Shown in pieces: positions 56,438 through 64,000 of a stretch of DNA of 64,000 nt. The DNA comes from CBFHTC01 sp965658815. Lineage in GTDB: Bacteria; Pseudomonadota; Alphaproteobacteria; Rickettsiales; Rickettsiaceae. A model generated the notes under the pieces. It did no database searches. It was not told the origin of the DNA and saw nothing but the letters and a program-made list of their open reading frames with translations. The stretch is from positions 124,001 to 188,000 of the forward strand of contig CBFHTC010000001.1 of assembly GCA_965658815.1 (NCBI GenBank), read 5' to 3'. Positions within the stretch are counted from its first letter, which is position 1, and the number at the start of each line of letters is the position of its first letter. A program made the position numbers and the translations under genes.

Positions 56438-56980
56438 ATGTTATATAAAAAGAAAAGAAAAATGACTTTATTCAATAATAAAATTATTAATTCAAAGGAA
56501 ATGTTTTTAAAAGGAGAATTTTATACAACTATTGAGATTCCTTTACATGATACTATAAAATATGAAATAGACAAAGCTAGTAATAATCTAATGTTAGATC
56601 GAGTATTAAATGTCGCTATGGGCTATCCTTGTAATTATGGATATATTGAAGGAACTCTTGGCAAAGATGGTGATGCAATAGATGTCTGTATGATTTTAGA
56701 TAAACCTATTGTTCCAGGAGCTTATGTATTAAGTAGAGCGGTGGGAGTTTTGCTGATGGAAGATGAGTCTGGTCTAGACCAAAAGATTTTAGCGGTGCCA
56801 GTGAAATCTGAATTTAACTATTTAAAGAATATTAATGAGGTTCCACAAACTCTTTTAAATAAAATACAACATTTTTTTGAAAGGTATAAAGACTTAGAAA
56901 AAGGAAAATGGGTAAAAGTTGATGAATGGAAGAATAAAGATGCAGCTATTCAAATTTTATTAGATTCTTGTACTATGTAA
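56438..56980 (+). CDS. ppa: Inorganic pyrophosphatase
   Basis: Class I soluble pyrophosphatase that hydrolyses PPi and drives biosynthesis. The metal-binding signature DGDAIDVCM (usual D-[SGDN]-D-[PE]-[LIVMF]-D) is present near residue 86, with MGYPCNYGYIEGT and the KGKWVKVDEWK C-terminal segment. 180 residues from 56438; an ATG eight codons later (56462) may be the real start. It follows the xth fragment by four bases. Confidence 0.95.
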   Translation: MLYKKKRKMTLFNNKIINSKEMFLKGEFYTTIEIPLHDTIKYEIDKASNNLMLDRVLNVAMGYPCNYGYIEGTLGKDGDAIDVCMILDKPIVPGAYVLSRAVGVLLMEDESGLDQKILAVPVKSEFNYLKNINEVPQTLLNKIQHFFERYKDLEKGKWVKVDEWKNKDAAIQILLDSCTM

Positions 56981-57041
56981 GTAAATTACTATTGCTTTTT
57001 GATATAAATGCAAGTAGAATATAGTTAATTTAATACAAATT

Positions 57042-59477
57042 GTGAGAAAAATAGTTTTTTTATTGTGTTATGCTTTTTCTGAAGTTTTTGTTGAAGGAAG
57101 TGAAATATATAAGGATGAAGATATTAAATTATTTTTAAATAATTTTGATCTAAGCAAAAAACAAGATTTAAACGCAATAGAAAATAGCTTATTTAAACGT
57201 AGACTTTTTAAAAAAATTGAAGTAAAATACGAAAATTCAAACTATTATTTTTACTTAAAAGATGGATTTATTGTGCATGATCTAAAAATAAAATATCAAA
57301 ATGGCACTACAGCTTCCTCTGAATTTAATAATCTATCTTCTATTAAAAAAGGCTCAGTAATAGATCGTAAGGATATTGAGTTGGATATTTCTCTTATGCG
57401 AGATATCTTAAGTTCTCAAGGCCTACATGACATAAGAGTGACTTCAAGCTTTAAAAAAGAAAAATATAATAATAAGATTTTTTTGACATATACTATATGT
57501 ATTCCTCCTTCTGCCTCTTCTCTAGGTTATACTTTTTTTGGAAATACTTTCTTTAGTCAGTCTAAGTTAGAAAATGTAATGCCTTCTAATACTTATATAC
57601 CTATTGATCCATCAAAAAACTTAAGTGTCTCAGGAGTACAAAGTCATATAGATGCTATTAAAAAATTATATCATAGCTACGGATTTTTTGATGCCGTAGT
57701 CGATCTTCAATCAGTAGTGTTAAGTGAAGGCGAAAACTATTATAATTATGTTTTTTTAATTAATGAAGGCGTTAGATATACAAATTCTTTTATTCTTGAA
57801 AACAATACTTTGATAGTCGATAAAGAGTTGAATACAATTACTAAGCTTAACGATAATTCTAAAAATAAATATTTAAATGTTAAATTAATTGAGTATATAA
57901 ATACAGTTATAGCAAACACTAAAAATAAATATTCTGATTATAATATAGAATTATCTTTTACTCCAAATAGTAAAACTAATATTGTAGATGTAAAAGTAAT
58001 AATTAATTATAATAAACTTCATAACATTAAAGATATTAAGATTAATAACAATAAAATAAGCGATGCTAAAATAAAAAAAGAATTAAAAATATATCCAGGA
58101 TTTAATTATACTAATCATTATATTAATAAGAGAATGAATGATTACTTTTTACACCATAATCATTTAACCGATTTTCATAACATTTCTTTTAAATCTTTGG
58201 ATTATAATATAGAAGAAGGAAATGTTTTAAGTGTTGACTTAGTATCCCGAGGTGCTATTAAGGTTGGTGGTCATGCATCAAATTTAAATCTTCTTACAAA
58301 AAATCAATTTGCTGAGAACATATTTCGATATTTTGTAATAGATATATCTGTTGATCTTGGGCATAGCTTATTAATTCCTAGATTTCCTGGAATTGCTGAT
58401 GCTTTTCACTTTAGTTTAAATCTTTCGCTTGAACAAAATACATTTAATATACATTTCCCTGTATTATATCAATATTTTTATTTGAAAATTGGAAATAAAG
58501 CTGTTAGATTTTATAACATATTAGATAAAGCAAATCTTTTTTTTACAAGTTCAAATCTATCTGGTGTTATTAATCTTAGTGAGATATTTTCTTTCTCTTC
58601 TTTTATTAAATACATATATATAGATGTATCTATAGATTTGAGAGGTGTATTAACACCATATAGTGATGATACAGACAAAAATCTTATAGAGCAAATGCAA
58701 GAATGGTTCGTTAACATTACTCATTATCATTTTCCTTCTTTTGAAGGAATAAAGAATAAGATAATTTTTCTGTCTTTACCTTTTTTAATTCAATTTAAAT
58801 CCATCATTAATAAATATGATCTACAATTTAAAAACAAGAATACTAAATTATTTATTGTTGGAAATGAATTTGGTGTTGTTATCGATTTGATTCTTCAAGC
58901 TAAATTTCATATCACCGAAAATATTTTTATGAATTTTATATCTAAACCTGTATTTTATAGTCAAGATAAAAAAAATTTTTTATATAAGAGACCTTTATCT
59001 AATATATCTAAACTTAGAATAGGTCAAAGAATCTTTAGTGACAATGACAACATATACGACGAAAATAGTGATTTTTATGATAATATTAAAAATAGTAATT
59101 TAACTAGTTTAGACCCAAACCCAACTATTACATTACTTGAAGACTCTGAGCAATTGCAATCAGGAAGATATATACCAAAAGCTTCTCTAGATACAACGTG
59201 GCTCTGTCATTATATTTTGCCTTTTGATTTTACAAAGTTGGTTAACTTAAACTTCTTTGGGGGTATTAACGTAACTCCAGTACTTTACGAAAGCGATAAA
59301 AACCAATCATTTATTTATTGTAGTTTTGTATTTGGATTGCAATTTCGTATTCCTGTCATCAATTTTGATGTTTCATTGTATTTATTGATATATAACTTGC
59401 GCGAAGATTCTCTCAGCTCTATAAATGATTCATGGCTATCTAAACAGATGAGACTAAACTTTCCTGGAAGTCATTAA
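57042..59477 (+). CDS. bamA: Outer membrane protein assembly factor BamA
   Basis: Omp85-family insertase of outer-membrane beta-barrel proteins. A very short signal-like segment (MRKIVFLLCYAFS before EVFVEG), then POTRA-type repeats over about residues 15-400 (FKRRLFKKIEVKYEN, KKLYHSYGFFDAVVDLQ) and a C-terminal barrel. The late motif in VNLNFFGGINVTPV and the ending FGLQFRIPVINF resemble the BamA final strands, but the usual terminal phenylalanine is replaced by a longer tail ending in PGSH. 811 residues, normal. Start is GTG at 57042. The gene ends at the hairpin array. Confidence 0.85.
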   Translation: MRKIVFLLCYAFSEVFVEGSEIYKDEDIKLFLNNFDLSKKQDLNAIENSLFKRRLFKKIEVKYENSNYYFYLKDGFIVHDLKIKYQNGTTASSEFNNLSSIKKGSVIDRKDIELDISLMRDILSSQGLHDIRVTSSFKKEKYNNKIFLTYTICIPPSASSLGYTFFGNTFFSQSKLENVMPSNTYIPIDPSKNLSVSGVQSHIDAIKKLYHSYGFFDAVVDLQSVVLSEGENYYNYVFLINEGVRYTNSFILENNTLIVDKELNTITKLNDNSKNKYLNVKLIEYINTVIANTKNKYSDYNIELSFTPNSKTNIVDVKVIINYNKLHNIKDIKINNNKISDAKIKKELKIYPGFNYTNHYINKRMNDYFLHHNHLTDFHNISFKSLDYNIEEGNVLSVDLVSRGAIKVGGHASNLNLLTKNQFAENIFRYFVIDISVDLGHSLLIPRFPGIADAFHFSLNLSLEQNTFNIHFPVLYQYFYLKIGNKAVRFYNILDKANLFFTSSNLSGVINLSEIFSFSSFIKYIYIDVSIDLRGVLTPYSDDTDKNLIEQMQEWFVNITHYHFPSFEGIKNKIIFLSLPFLIQFKSIINKYDLQFKNKNTKLFIVGNEFGVVIDLILQAKFHITENIFMNFISKPVFYSQDKKNFLYKRPLSNISKLRIGQRIFSDNDNIYDENSDFYDNIKNSNLTSLDPNPTITLLEDSEQLQSGRYIPKASLDTTWLCHYILPFDFTKLVNLNFFGGINVTPVLYESDKNQSFIYCSFVFGLQFRIPVINFDVSLYLLIYNLREDSLSSINDSWLSKQMRLNFPGSH

Positions 59478-59480
59478 TAT

Positions 59481-59760
59481 TTTGTCTATTTATAGATGGT
59501 ATTTTCATTTTCATCTATAAATTATTATTTTCTTTATTATGAATAATATTATAGATGGTATTTTCATTTTCATCTATAAATTTGTCTATTTATAGATGGC
59601 AGTTTCATTTTCATCTATAAATTTGTCTATTTATAGATGGCAGTTTCATTTTCATCTATAAATTTGTCTATTTATAGATGGTATTTTCATTTTCATCTAT
59701 AAATTATTATTTTTTTTATTATGAATAATATTATAGATGGCAGTTTCATTTTCCTCCATA
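59481..59760. repeat. Array of six hairpin repeats
   Basis: Units of the type TTTATAGATG, a 13-base loop (GTATTTTCATTTT or GCAGTTTCATTTT), CATCTATAAA: 10-base inverted arms. Units 3, 4 and 5 start at 59581, 59622 and 59663, a period of 41 bases (with the leader TTTGTC). Units 1 and 5 are each followed by a spacer ending in ATTATGAATAATATT and a further hairpin (units 2 and 6), so there is a higher-order pattern. The last unit (59730-59760) overlaps the 3' end of the minus-strand gene at 59697. Copies would act as a two-way hairpin terminator between bamA and that gene. Confidence 0.9.
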
Positions 59761-59972
59761 ATCTTTTGATTTATATGAGGCCTAAACTTAATCATTAAAT
59801 CATTAATTTCAAGAACTGTGTTTATACTATTTGCATCTTTTTGTTGTGTTGCTTCTTTTAAAATGCTATTTAATTTAGTATAACTCTTGAGTACAAATTT
59901 TAAATCATCAGAATTCTTGATATAATCTAATATCTTTTTTGTTTCTGGTGTCATATCTTCATTTGTTGTCAT
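59697..59972 (-). CDS. Small protein of unknown function, 3' end within the hairpin array
   Basis: 91 residues, helical in character (YTKLNSILKEATQQKD), no signal peptide, no recognised domain. Its last ~20 codons lie in the repeat array: the minus-strand reading ENETAIYN there recurs, as ENETAIYK, in the array's other units, so the array seems to have grown by duplication of this gene's 3' end. Probably expressed on its own. Could be a real small gene or a remnant. Confidence 0.5.
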   Translation of the reverse strand: MTTNEDMTPETKKILDYIKNSDDLKFVLKSYTKLNSILKEATQQKDANSINTVLEINDLMIKFRPHINQKIMEENETAIYNIIHNKKNNNL

Positions 59973-60124
59973 ATTATTTAATTTATTTGTTTAATTTTAA
60001 TAAATAAAATTATTATCAGCAAAGTTATTGAAAAATTTTGCGTTAAGTCAGAAAATACTATAGTAAATTAATTGATTTATATAAAAATATATGATATTAT
60101 ATAAAATAAAATATAAAGTATATT

Positions 60125-60760
60125 ATGTCTGTATCAAAAGCGGTTAAAAAGTCAATTAAGTTTGAATATTCTGATGGAAAAAAAAGTAGAAAATATCAAG
60201 CAAATCTTCACGGTTCTAGTAAAGATACATTTGTAATTAGAAATTCTAGTCCTGGGCCTAAATTGATTAAAACTTCAAAAATCTTTTCTGAGTATAAAAA
60301 ACAATTAATGACAAAGCAGAAGCTCAAGGCTCATTATGCAATAGGTGAAAAAACTTTTGCTAATTGTATTAAAAATTCTATAAATAAGATAGGTAATACT
60401 GCTGACTTAATTATTTCAACATTAGAGTCTCGCCTACTCAGTGTGGTCTTTAAAGCCGGTTTTACAAATAGTATATTTACGGCTAGACAAATGATTGCGC
60501 ATAAACATATCAAAGTAAATGGTAAAGTATGTAATATAAAAAGCAGACTATTAAAAGAAGGTGATGTGGTAACATTAGTTGAAGAATCTCCATTTAAATT
60601 AAAAGTTCAAGGTTCTTTAAAGGCTCATAAAGCTCCATCATATCTTGTAATAGACGCTGAAAAAGCCTTTGTAAAGTTTTCTAAAAAACCTTCTCTTTTG
60701 GAAGTTAAGTTTCCTTTTGAATTGCAAATAAACCATATTATTGAGTATTACTCACGATAG
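60125..60760 (+). CDS. rpsD: 30S ribosomal protein S4
   Basis: Primary 16S rRNA-binding protein. Its N-terminal domain is followed by the S4 RNA-binding domain: LESRLLSVVFKAGFTNSIFTARQMIAHKHIKVNGKVCNIKS. 211 residues, normal length. Stands alone here; about 70 bases of A/T-rich sequence follow to tRNA-Ser. Confidence 0.95.
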   Translation: MSVSKAVKKSIKFEYSDGKKSRKYQANLHGSSKDTFVIRNSSPGPKLIKTSKIFSEYKKQLMTKQKLKAHYAIGEKTFANCIKNSINKIGNTADLIISTLESRLLSVVFKAGFTNSIFTARQMIAHKHIKVNGKVCNIKSRLLKEGDVVTLVEESPFKLKVQGSLKAHKAPSYLVIDAEKAFVKFSKKPSLLEVKFPFELQINHIIEYYSR

Positions 60761-60799
60761 TATTGTCTTTAGTTTTATAAATAATTTTTTATAATTTTA

Positions 60800-60828
60800 T
60801 TGACTTTTAGCTTATTCTGTAGTATAAA
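60800..60828 (+). promoter_or_regulatory. Promoter of tRNA-Ser
   Basis: TTGACT (60800-60805), 17-base spacer, TATAAA (60823-60828), 9 bases before the tRNA 5' end. Confidence 0.75.
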
Positions 60829-60837
60829 TTAGTCATT

Positions 60838-60924
60838 GGACAGATGGCAGAGTGGTTTAATGCGCTGGTCTTGAAAACCAGAATAGGTGTGAGTCTATCA
60901 CGGGTTCGAATCCCGTTCTGTCTA
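60838..60924 (+). tRNA. tRNA-Ser (anticodon TGA)
   Basis: 87 bases. Acceptor GGACAGA/TCTGTCT, D arm GCA-GAGTGGTTTAA-TGC, anticodon stem-loop CTGGT-CTTGAAA-ACCAG with TGA, a normal class II variable arm (ATAG stem, GTGTGAGT loop, CTAT), T arm ACGGG-TTCGAAT-CCCGT, discriminator A (usual serine discriminator is G). Position 72 is T opposite G1. CCA is not encoded. Confidence 0.95.
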
Positions 60925-61037
60925 ATAAAAAAATAAATTGTTACTTTTAGTGTATTATCAAATATATTAAGAATAATATTTATAATATCCTATTTTTTAT
61001 GTAGATATTATCAATATTATGTGATAGAATATTGCAT

Positions 61038-61110
61038 GCGCCCGTAGCTTAATGGATAGAGCATTTGACTACGGATCAAAAGGTTGTGGGTTCAAGTCCT
61101 ACCGGGCGTG
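61038..61110 (+). tRNA. tRNA-Arg (anticodon ACG)
   Basis: 73 bases. Acceptor GCGCCCG/CGGGCGT, D arm GCTT-AATGGATA-GAGC, anticodon stem-loop TTTGA-CTACGGA-TCAAA with ACG (A34 read as inosine), T arm GTGGG-TTCAAGT-CCTAC, discriminator G. Position 72 is T opposite G1. CCA is not encoded. No clear promoter was seen. Confidence 0.94.
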
Positions 61111-61125
61111 CAAAATTATACAACT

Positions 61126-62475
61126 ATGATTAAATACAACTTTTTAAATAATAGTCTCTTGCTTGTATCACTAAATGAAGCAAAAGTATCAATATCTTTT
61201 GATAAGAATATTGAACATCCAGTGGTAGTATATAATGATCCAATAAGTCTATCTAATGAACTTTTGTATAACGGATATTTGATAATAAAATTTTTAAATT
61301 TAAAAAGTCATAAGTTTATTATCAATGTGATTCAAAAAACAAAGGATATTTCAGATTTTGTATTAGCTATTTATGGTATTTCTTATATCTTATCTCGAAA
61401 AGTCGAGTGTATTATATTTGATCCAATTCTAAATAATGAAAGTATTCAGTTTAATAAAAATACAATATTTGGTATTATAGAGGATAAATTATTATCTGTA
61501 CTACATTATTCAGGGCAAAATATATCATTTGATACTTTTATTAATTATATAAAAAATAAAATTAATCATAAAAGAAAGCAAAATAAAAATACTCCAACTG
61601 ATATAAAAAAACGCAGAATGAGTAATTTGAAATTTGAAGTAATTAATCTTTCAAGTTTGTTATCTTATAACAATTATCTTGGCTTATCCATCAGTAAGGC
61701 GAAAAATAAAGATAAGAATGTTAAATTTTATTACTTTTATGATGAGCGAGATTTGCATGAGTCTTATAAAATAAAAACTATGTTATTTGGTCTTATGAGT
61801 GACTCGATTACAATTAGTATTTTAAATGCCGAATTTGATCCTATGATATATATCTTTACTAGTTTGGCGAAATTATTTAATTGGAATAATATCTTTATCT
61901 TATTTGCTTCATTTAATATTTTAGAGAATAAGATCGATTTTTTTTCTTATTTAACTCTCGCAGAGAAAAGTAAATTTGATTATGAAATAGGGTTTATAGG
62001 AAAAAATAAAACATTTTCGTTCTTTGAATTAATTAGTAAAAAATTTGGTTTATCATTTGCAAATTTAAAAAATGTATTAAATATATCTCTAAATAAAAAA
62101 ATATTATTTACCTCTAATGAATCAATTAAATTATATACAAAAGAAATTAATTTAAATTTAATTAATCTTACTAATATTAAAGAATATCTCGATAATCAAA
62201 ATAGTATTTCTTATTCTATTATGAATAATACCCTGAAATTAGAATCCGATAATTCCTATGATTTAAATAGGTTTATCAATAATTATGTTAAAACTCACTA
62301 CGAAGGTAAAATTATAGAAGAAGTATTAGATGGTTTTCTAGTCGAATTTAATAATAAACGTAATAAGATTATACTTGAGTTTGATAAAGATTTATATGTC
62401 GGCAAAAAAGTTTATCTACATAAAGATACTAATGGTAACTTTACTATCAATAATGCTAATCAGACTAAACATTAA
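61126..62475 (+). CDS. Protein of unknown function, 449 residues
   Basis: Start is the ATG at 61126; an in-frame codon upstream would lie inside tRNA-Arg. No domain recognised. The middle (KFYYFYDERDLHESYKIKTM) and later part (FNWNNIFILFASFNILENKIDF) alternate strand- and helix-like segments; a basic linker (KRKQNKNTPTDIKKRR) separates residues 1-160 from the rest. The last ~60 residues are strand-rich (EEVLDGFLVEFNNKRNK, LYVGKKVYLHKDTNGNF), reminiscent of a small OB- or SH3-like domain. No signal peptide or transmembrane helices. Probably cytoplasmic. Confidence 0.6.
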   Translation: MIKYNFLNNSLLLVSLNEAKVSISFDKNIEHPVVVYNDPISLSNELLYNGYLIIKFLNLKSHKFIINVIQKTKDISDFVLAIYGISYILSRKVECIIFDPILNNESIQFNKNTIFGIIEDKLLSVLHYSGQNISFDTFINYIKNKINHKRKQNKNTPTDIKKRRMSNLKFEVINLSSLLSYNNYLGLSISKAKNKDKNVKFYYFYDERDLHESYKIKTMLFGLMSDSITISILNAEFDPMIYIFTSLAKLFNWNNIFILFASFNILENKIDFFSYLTLAEKSKFDYEIGFIGKNKTFSFFELISKKFGLSFANLKNVLNISLNKKILFTSNESIKLYTKEINLNLINLTNIKEYLDNQNSISYSIMNNTLKLESDNSYDLNRFINNYVKTHYEGKIIEEVLDGFLVEFNNKRNKIILEFDKDLYVGKKVYLHKDTNGNFTINNANQTKH

Positions 62476-62499
62476 TTAGAATAAAGATGTTATTAAATT

Positions 62500-62796
62500 T
62501 TAAGTTGCAAGAACGTATTTTTTTACTTTCTGAGCTATAGTAGATTTCATTCTAGATGATTTATTTTTTTTTATCACTTTTTTAGTTACATTTTTATCTA
62601 TTTGAGACTGAGCCTGTTTTAGTAGTTCATTAGTTTCTTCTTTTGTAGCTTTGCTAGATATAGCTTTTAATACTTTTTTGATCGCAGTATGAGTCTTTGA
62701 TTTTAAGATACGATTTTGCAAATTTCTTTTTACGGAAGCTCTATGATATTTTTCTGGTGATGTTAAAGCTTTTTTTACTGTTGTTTCTGATTTCAT
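62500..62796 (-). CDS. rpsT: 30S ribosomal protein S20
   Basis: 98-residue basic helical small-subunit protein. KYHRASVKRNLQNRILKSKTHTAIKKVLKAI, ending in IDKNVTKKVIKKNKSSRMKS (usual IDKAAxKGxIHKNxAARxKS), identifies S20. Overlaps rplQ by 4 bases; rpsT attached to rpoA-rplQ is an unusual position. Confidence 0.88.
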   Translation of the reverse strand: MKSETTVKKALTSPEKYHRASVKRNLQNRILKSKTHTAIKKVLKAISSKATKEETNELLKQAQSQIDKNVTKKVIKKNKSSRMKSTIAQKVKKYVLAT

Positions 62797-63155
62797 TTTT
62801 TACCTGCTGTTTTTTTAGATAGTGTGTTTTTGGAAATAATTTTGATGATAGCCATTGGTGCGCAATCTCCATATCGAAATCCACATTTTATAATACTCAA
62901 ATAACCTCCAGTATTTGAGGTATTAGGAGCTACATCGTTAATAAGTTTTTGTACCGCTAATTTGTTTTTAAGTCTAGAATTTAAAATTCTAAAATTATGT
63001 ACAGATTTTTCTTTAGCGCGAGTAATTTGTTTTTCAAGAAATGGTCTGACTTTTTTTGCAAGAGCTAATCTTGTAGTAATTTGACCATGTTCAATAAGAT
63101 TGTTTGCTGTATTTACTAAAGCAATTTTAAATCTTTTATGCATATTTGTTGTCAT
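62793..63155 (-). CDS. rplQ: 50S ribosomal protein L17
   Basis: 120-residue large-subunit protein. HKRFKIALVNTANNLIEHGQITTRLALAKKVRPFLE and GGYLSIIKCGFRYGDCAPMAIIKI are the L17 hallmarks (usual HRxALLRNLAxxLIxHExIxTTxAKAKELRxxxEK). Directly follows rpoA with a 2-base gap, the conserved order. Confidence 0.95.
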   Translation of the reverse strand: MTTNMHKRFKIALVNTANNLIEHGQITTRLALAKKVRPFLEKQITRAKEKSVHNFRILNSRLKNKLAVQKLINDVAPNTSNTGGYLSIIKCGFRYGDCAPMAIIKIISKNTLSKKTAGKK

Positions 63156-63157
63156 AT

Positions 63158-64000
63158 TTAGTCCTCGTTGTTTTGATTGTTTTTGTGTTTTGCTTCCATC
63201 ATTAATCTAGTGATTTCTTGTATGTATTTTTGTCTTAATTCAGCTGTATTTTCAACCGGCCAATCTGCGACATACATACCTAATTCTAAATTAAGTTCTT
63301 TTAGTCTTTCCTTTATTACTTCGATCGTAGTAGCTCCTACGCTTTGAGCTTGAGATAAATAATTTTCATTACGAATAACCAAGTCTCCAAGGTATTTCAT
63401 TTTTAAAGCCGCAAATCCATTTTGAGCTCTAGTAGAGTTAAACCCTGCATTTGATATTAATTCAAGTAGTATAGGATTAAATTTAATTTCTAAATTATGA
63501 TTTTTATTTTCAATAGTTTCTGTTTGCTGAATATTATTAATTTGTCTTGCTTGATTTGCAAGAAAATTAACTGCATATATATGAGCATCTTTGCAAGAAA
63601 TCAAACCATTTGTTTCTAAGGTAATTTCTAATTTATCACATATTTTTCCATTATTTAAATAATAGTCTTTTACAAGATAGGAGCATTTTTTTATAGGAGA
63701 GAAAACAGAGTCAATATAAATGTAATCTTGAAACTTCGCTAATACATTTTTGATATTATCTTGCCAAGAAAGGGAGTCTTCTGCTGAAAAGTAGCCATAT
63801 CCTTTATGAGATACTAAAGAAAAAGATATAGTAGTATTTGATGTAATATTCATAATATGAACATTATAGTCAACAACTTTAATATCGGATTTATTTAATT
63901 TTTTTAATTCATTTGCTATAAATAGCCCATCTACTTTACAAGGTCCTTTAATTGAAAAGGTTATGCTTTCATACTCATTTTTATGATCTAGTTTTAAATG
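63158..64000 (-). CDS. rpoA: RNA polymerase subunit alpha (5' end beyond the window)
   Basis: 280 residues of the alpha subunit are visible; the frame stays open to 64000, so the N-terminus is outside. The N-terminal dimerisation domain continues through VDYNVHIMNITSN and VSHKGYGYFSAED, followed by IDSVFSPIKKCSYLV; the C-terminal domain contains FNSTRAQNGFAALKMKYLGDLV and SVGATTIEVIKERLKELNLELGM, which contacts UP elements and activators. An internal ATG at 63853 is not the start. Confidence 0.94.
   Translation of the reverse strand, partial: HLKLDHKNEYESITFSIKGPCKVDGLFIANELKKLNKSDIKVVDYNVHIMNITSNTTISFSLVSHKGYGYFSAEDSLSWQDNIKNVLAKFQDYIYIDSVFSPIKKCSYLVKDYYLNNGKICDKLEITLETNGLISCKDAHIYAVNFLANQARQINNIQQTETIENKNHNLEIKFNPILLELISNAGFNSTRAQNGFAALKMKYLGDLVIRNENYLSQAQSVGATTIEVIKERLKELNLELGMYVADWPVENTAELRQKYIQEITRLMMEAKHKNNQNNED

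Noticed and set aside
59481..59760. Possible CRISPR array
   Set aside because: Repeats are themselves hairpins set head to tail with no unique spacers, and no cas genes are nearby.
61084..61125. Start of the 449-residue protein within tRNA-Arg
   Set aside because: It would overlap the tRNA T arm and acceptor; ATG 61126 lies just after the tRNA.

Overview
The window is a very AT-rich chromosome segment that looks like an obligate intracellular alphaproteobacterium, most likely Rickettsiales-like (Holosporales is the main alternative). Support: a 16S rRNA gene not followed by 23S/5S (hisS follows it), a dispersed virB8-virB9-virB10-virB11/virD4 type IV secretion locus with a short VirB9, Mrp/Mnh-type antiporter subunits C and D, a large-type NAD-glutamate dehydrogenase cut down to its core, fragmented ribosomal-protein operons, and decayed phage/GTA genes. 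The genus cannot be named from the sequence alone. Several promoters match TTGACA-17-TATAAT well and could be placed directly.

Layout. 0-7.5 kb: infB and nusA (-), priA, rpmI-rplT (+), ygfZ (-). 7.5-11.2 kb: accessory island of two paralogous secreted serine hydrolases around an unknown exported protein. 11.2-14.5 kb: obgE-rsmG-parA-parB (-). 14.5-18.6 kb: a CE-clan (Ulp1-like) cysteine protease candidate with a C-terminal repeat tail, driven by what looks like a duplicated rRNA promoter; an IscA/ErpA-type protein; ruvC; 16S rRNA. 18.6-27.3 kb: hisS and a 43-codon gene, virB8-11, rlmB, yidC, virD4. 27.3-31.1 kb: mnhD/mnhC, ybeY, corC-like, era. 31.1-35.2 kb: a truncated spc operon, rplN to rpsE. 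35.3-38.8 kb: five tandem exported proteins that appear to form one undescribed family, placed where the spc operon breaks off. 38.9-47.5 kb: tsaD, infA, tRNA-Leu, bamD, a prmC-CCA nucleotidyltransferase fusion, atpD-atpC, dnaB, an MFS transporter. 47.6-49.3 kb: a second exported family (two copies and a remnant). 49.4-57 kb: comF, minimal gdh, rpsF-rpsR-xth, then a 2.5-kb insertion (EEP-fold protein and portal-protein remnant) flanked by 346-bp direct copies of the xth 3' end, then ppa. 57-64 kb: bamA, a hairpin array, rpsD, tRNA-Ser, tRNA-Arg, an unknown 449-residue protein, rpsT, rplQ and rpoA (cut by the window end).

How it fits together: housekeeping translation and replication genes are interleaved with an export theme: the T4SS core and coupling protein, YidC, BamA and BamD, and about a dozen exported or effector-like proteins. 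Features that stand out are unusually short signal peptides, a U at position 72 opposite G1 in all three tRNA genes, a tRNA-Leu without its long variable arm, a shortened anti-Shine-Dalgarno sequence, and two places where direct repeats flank effector-like genes.
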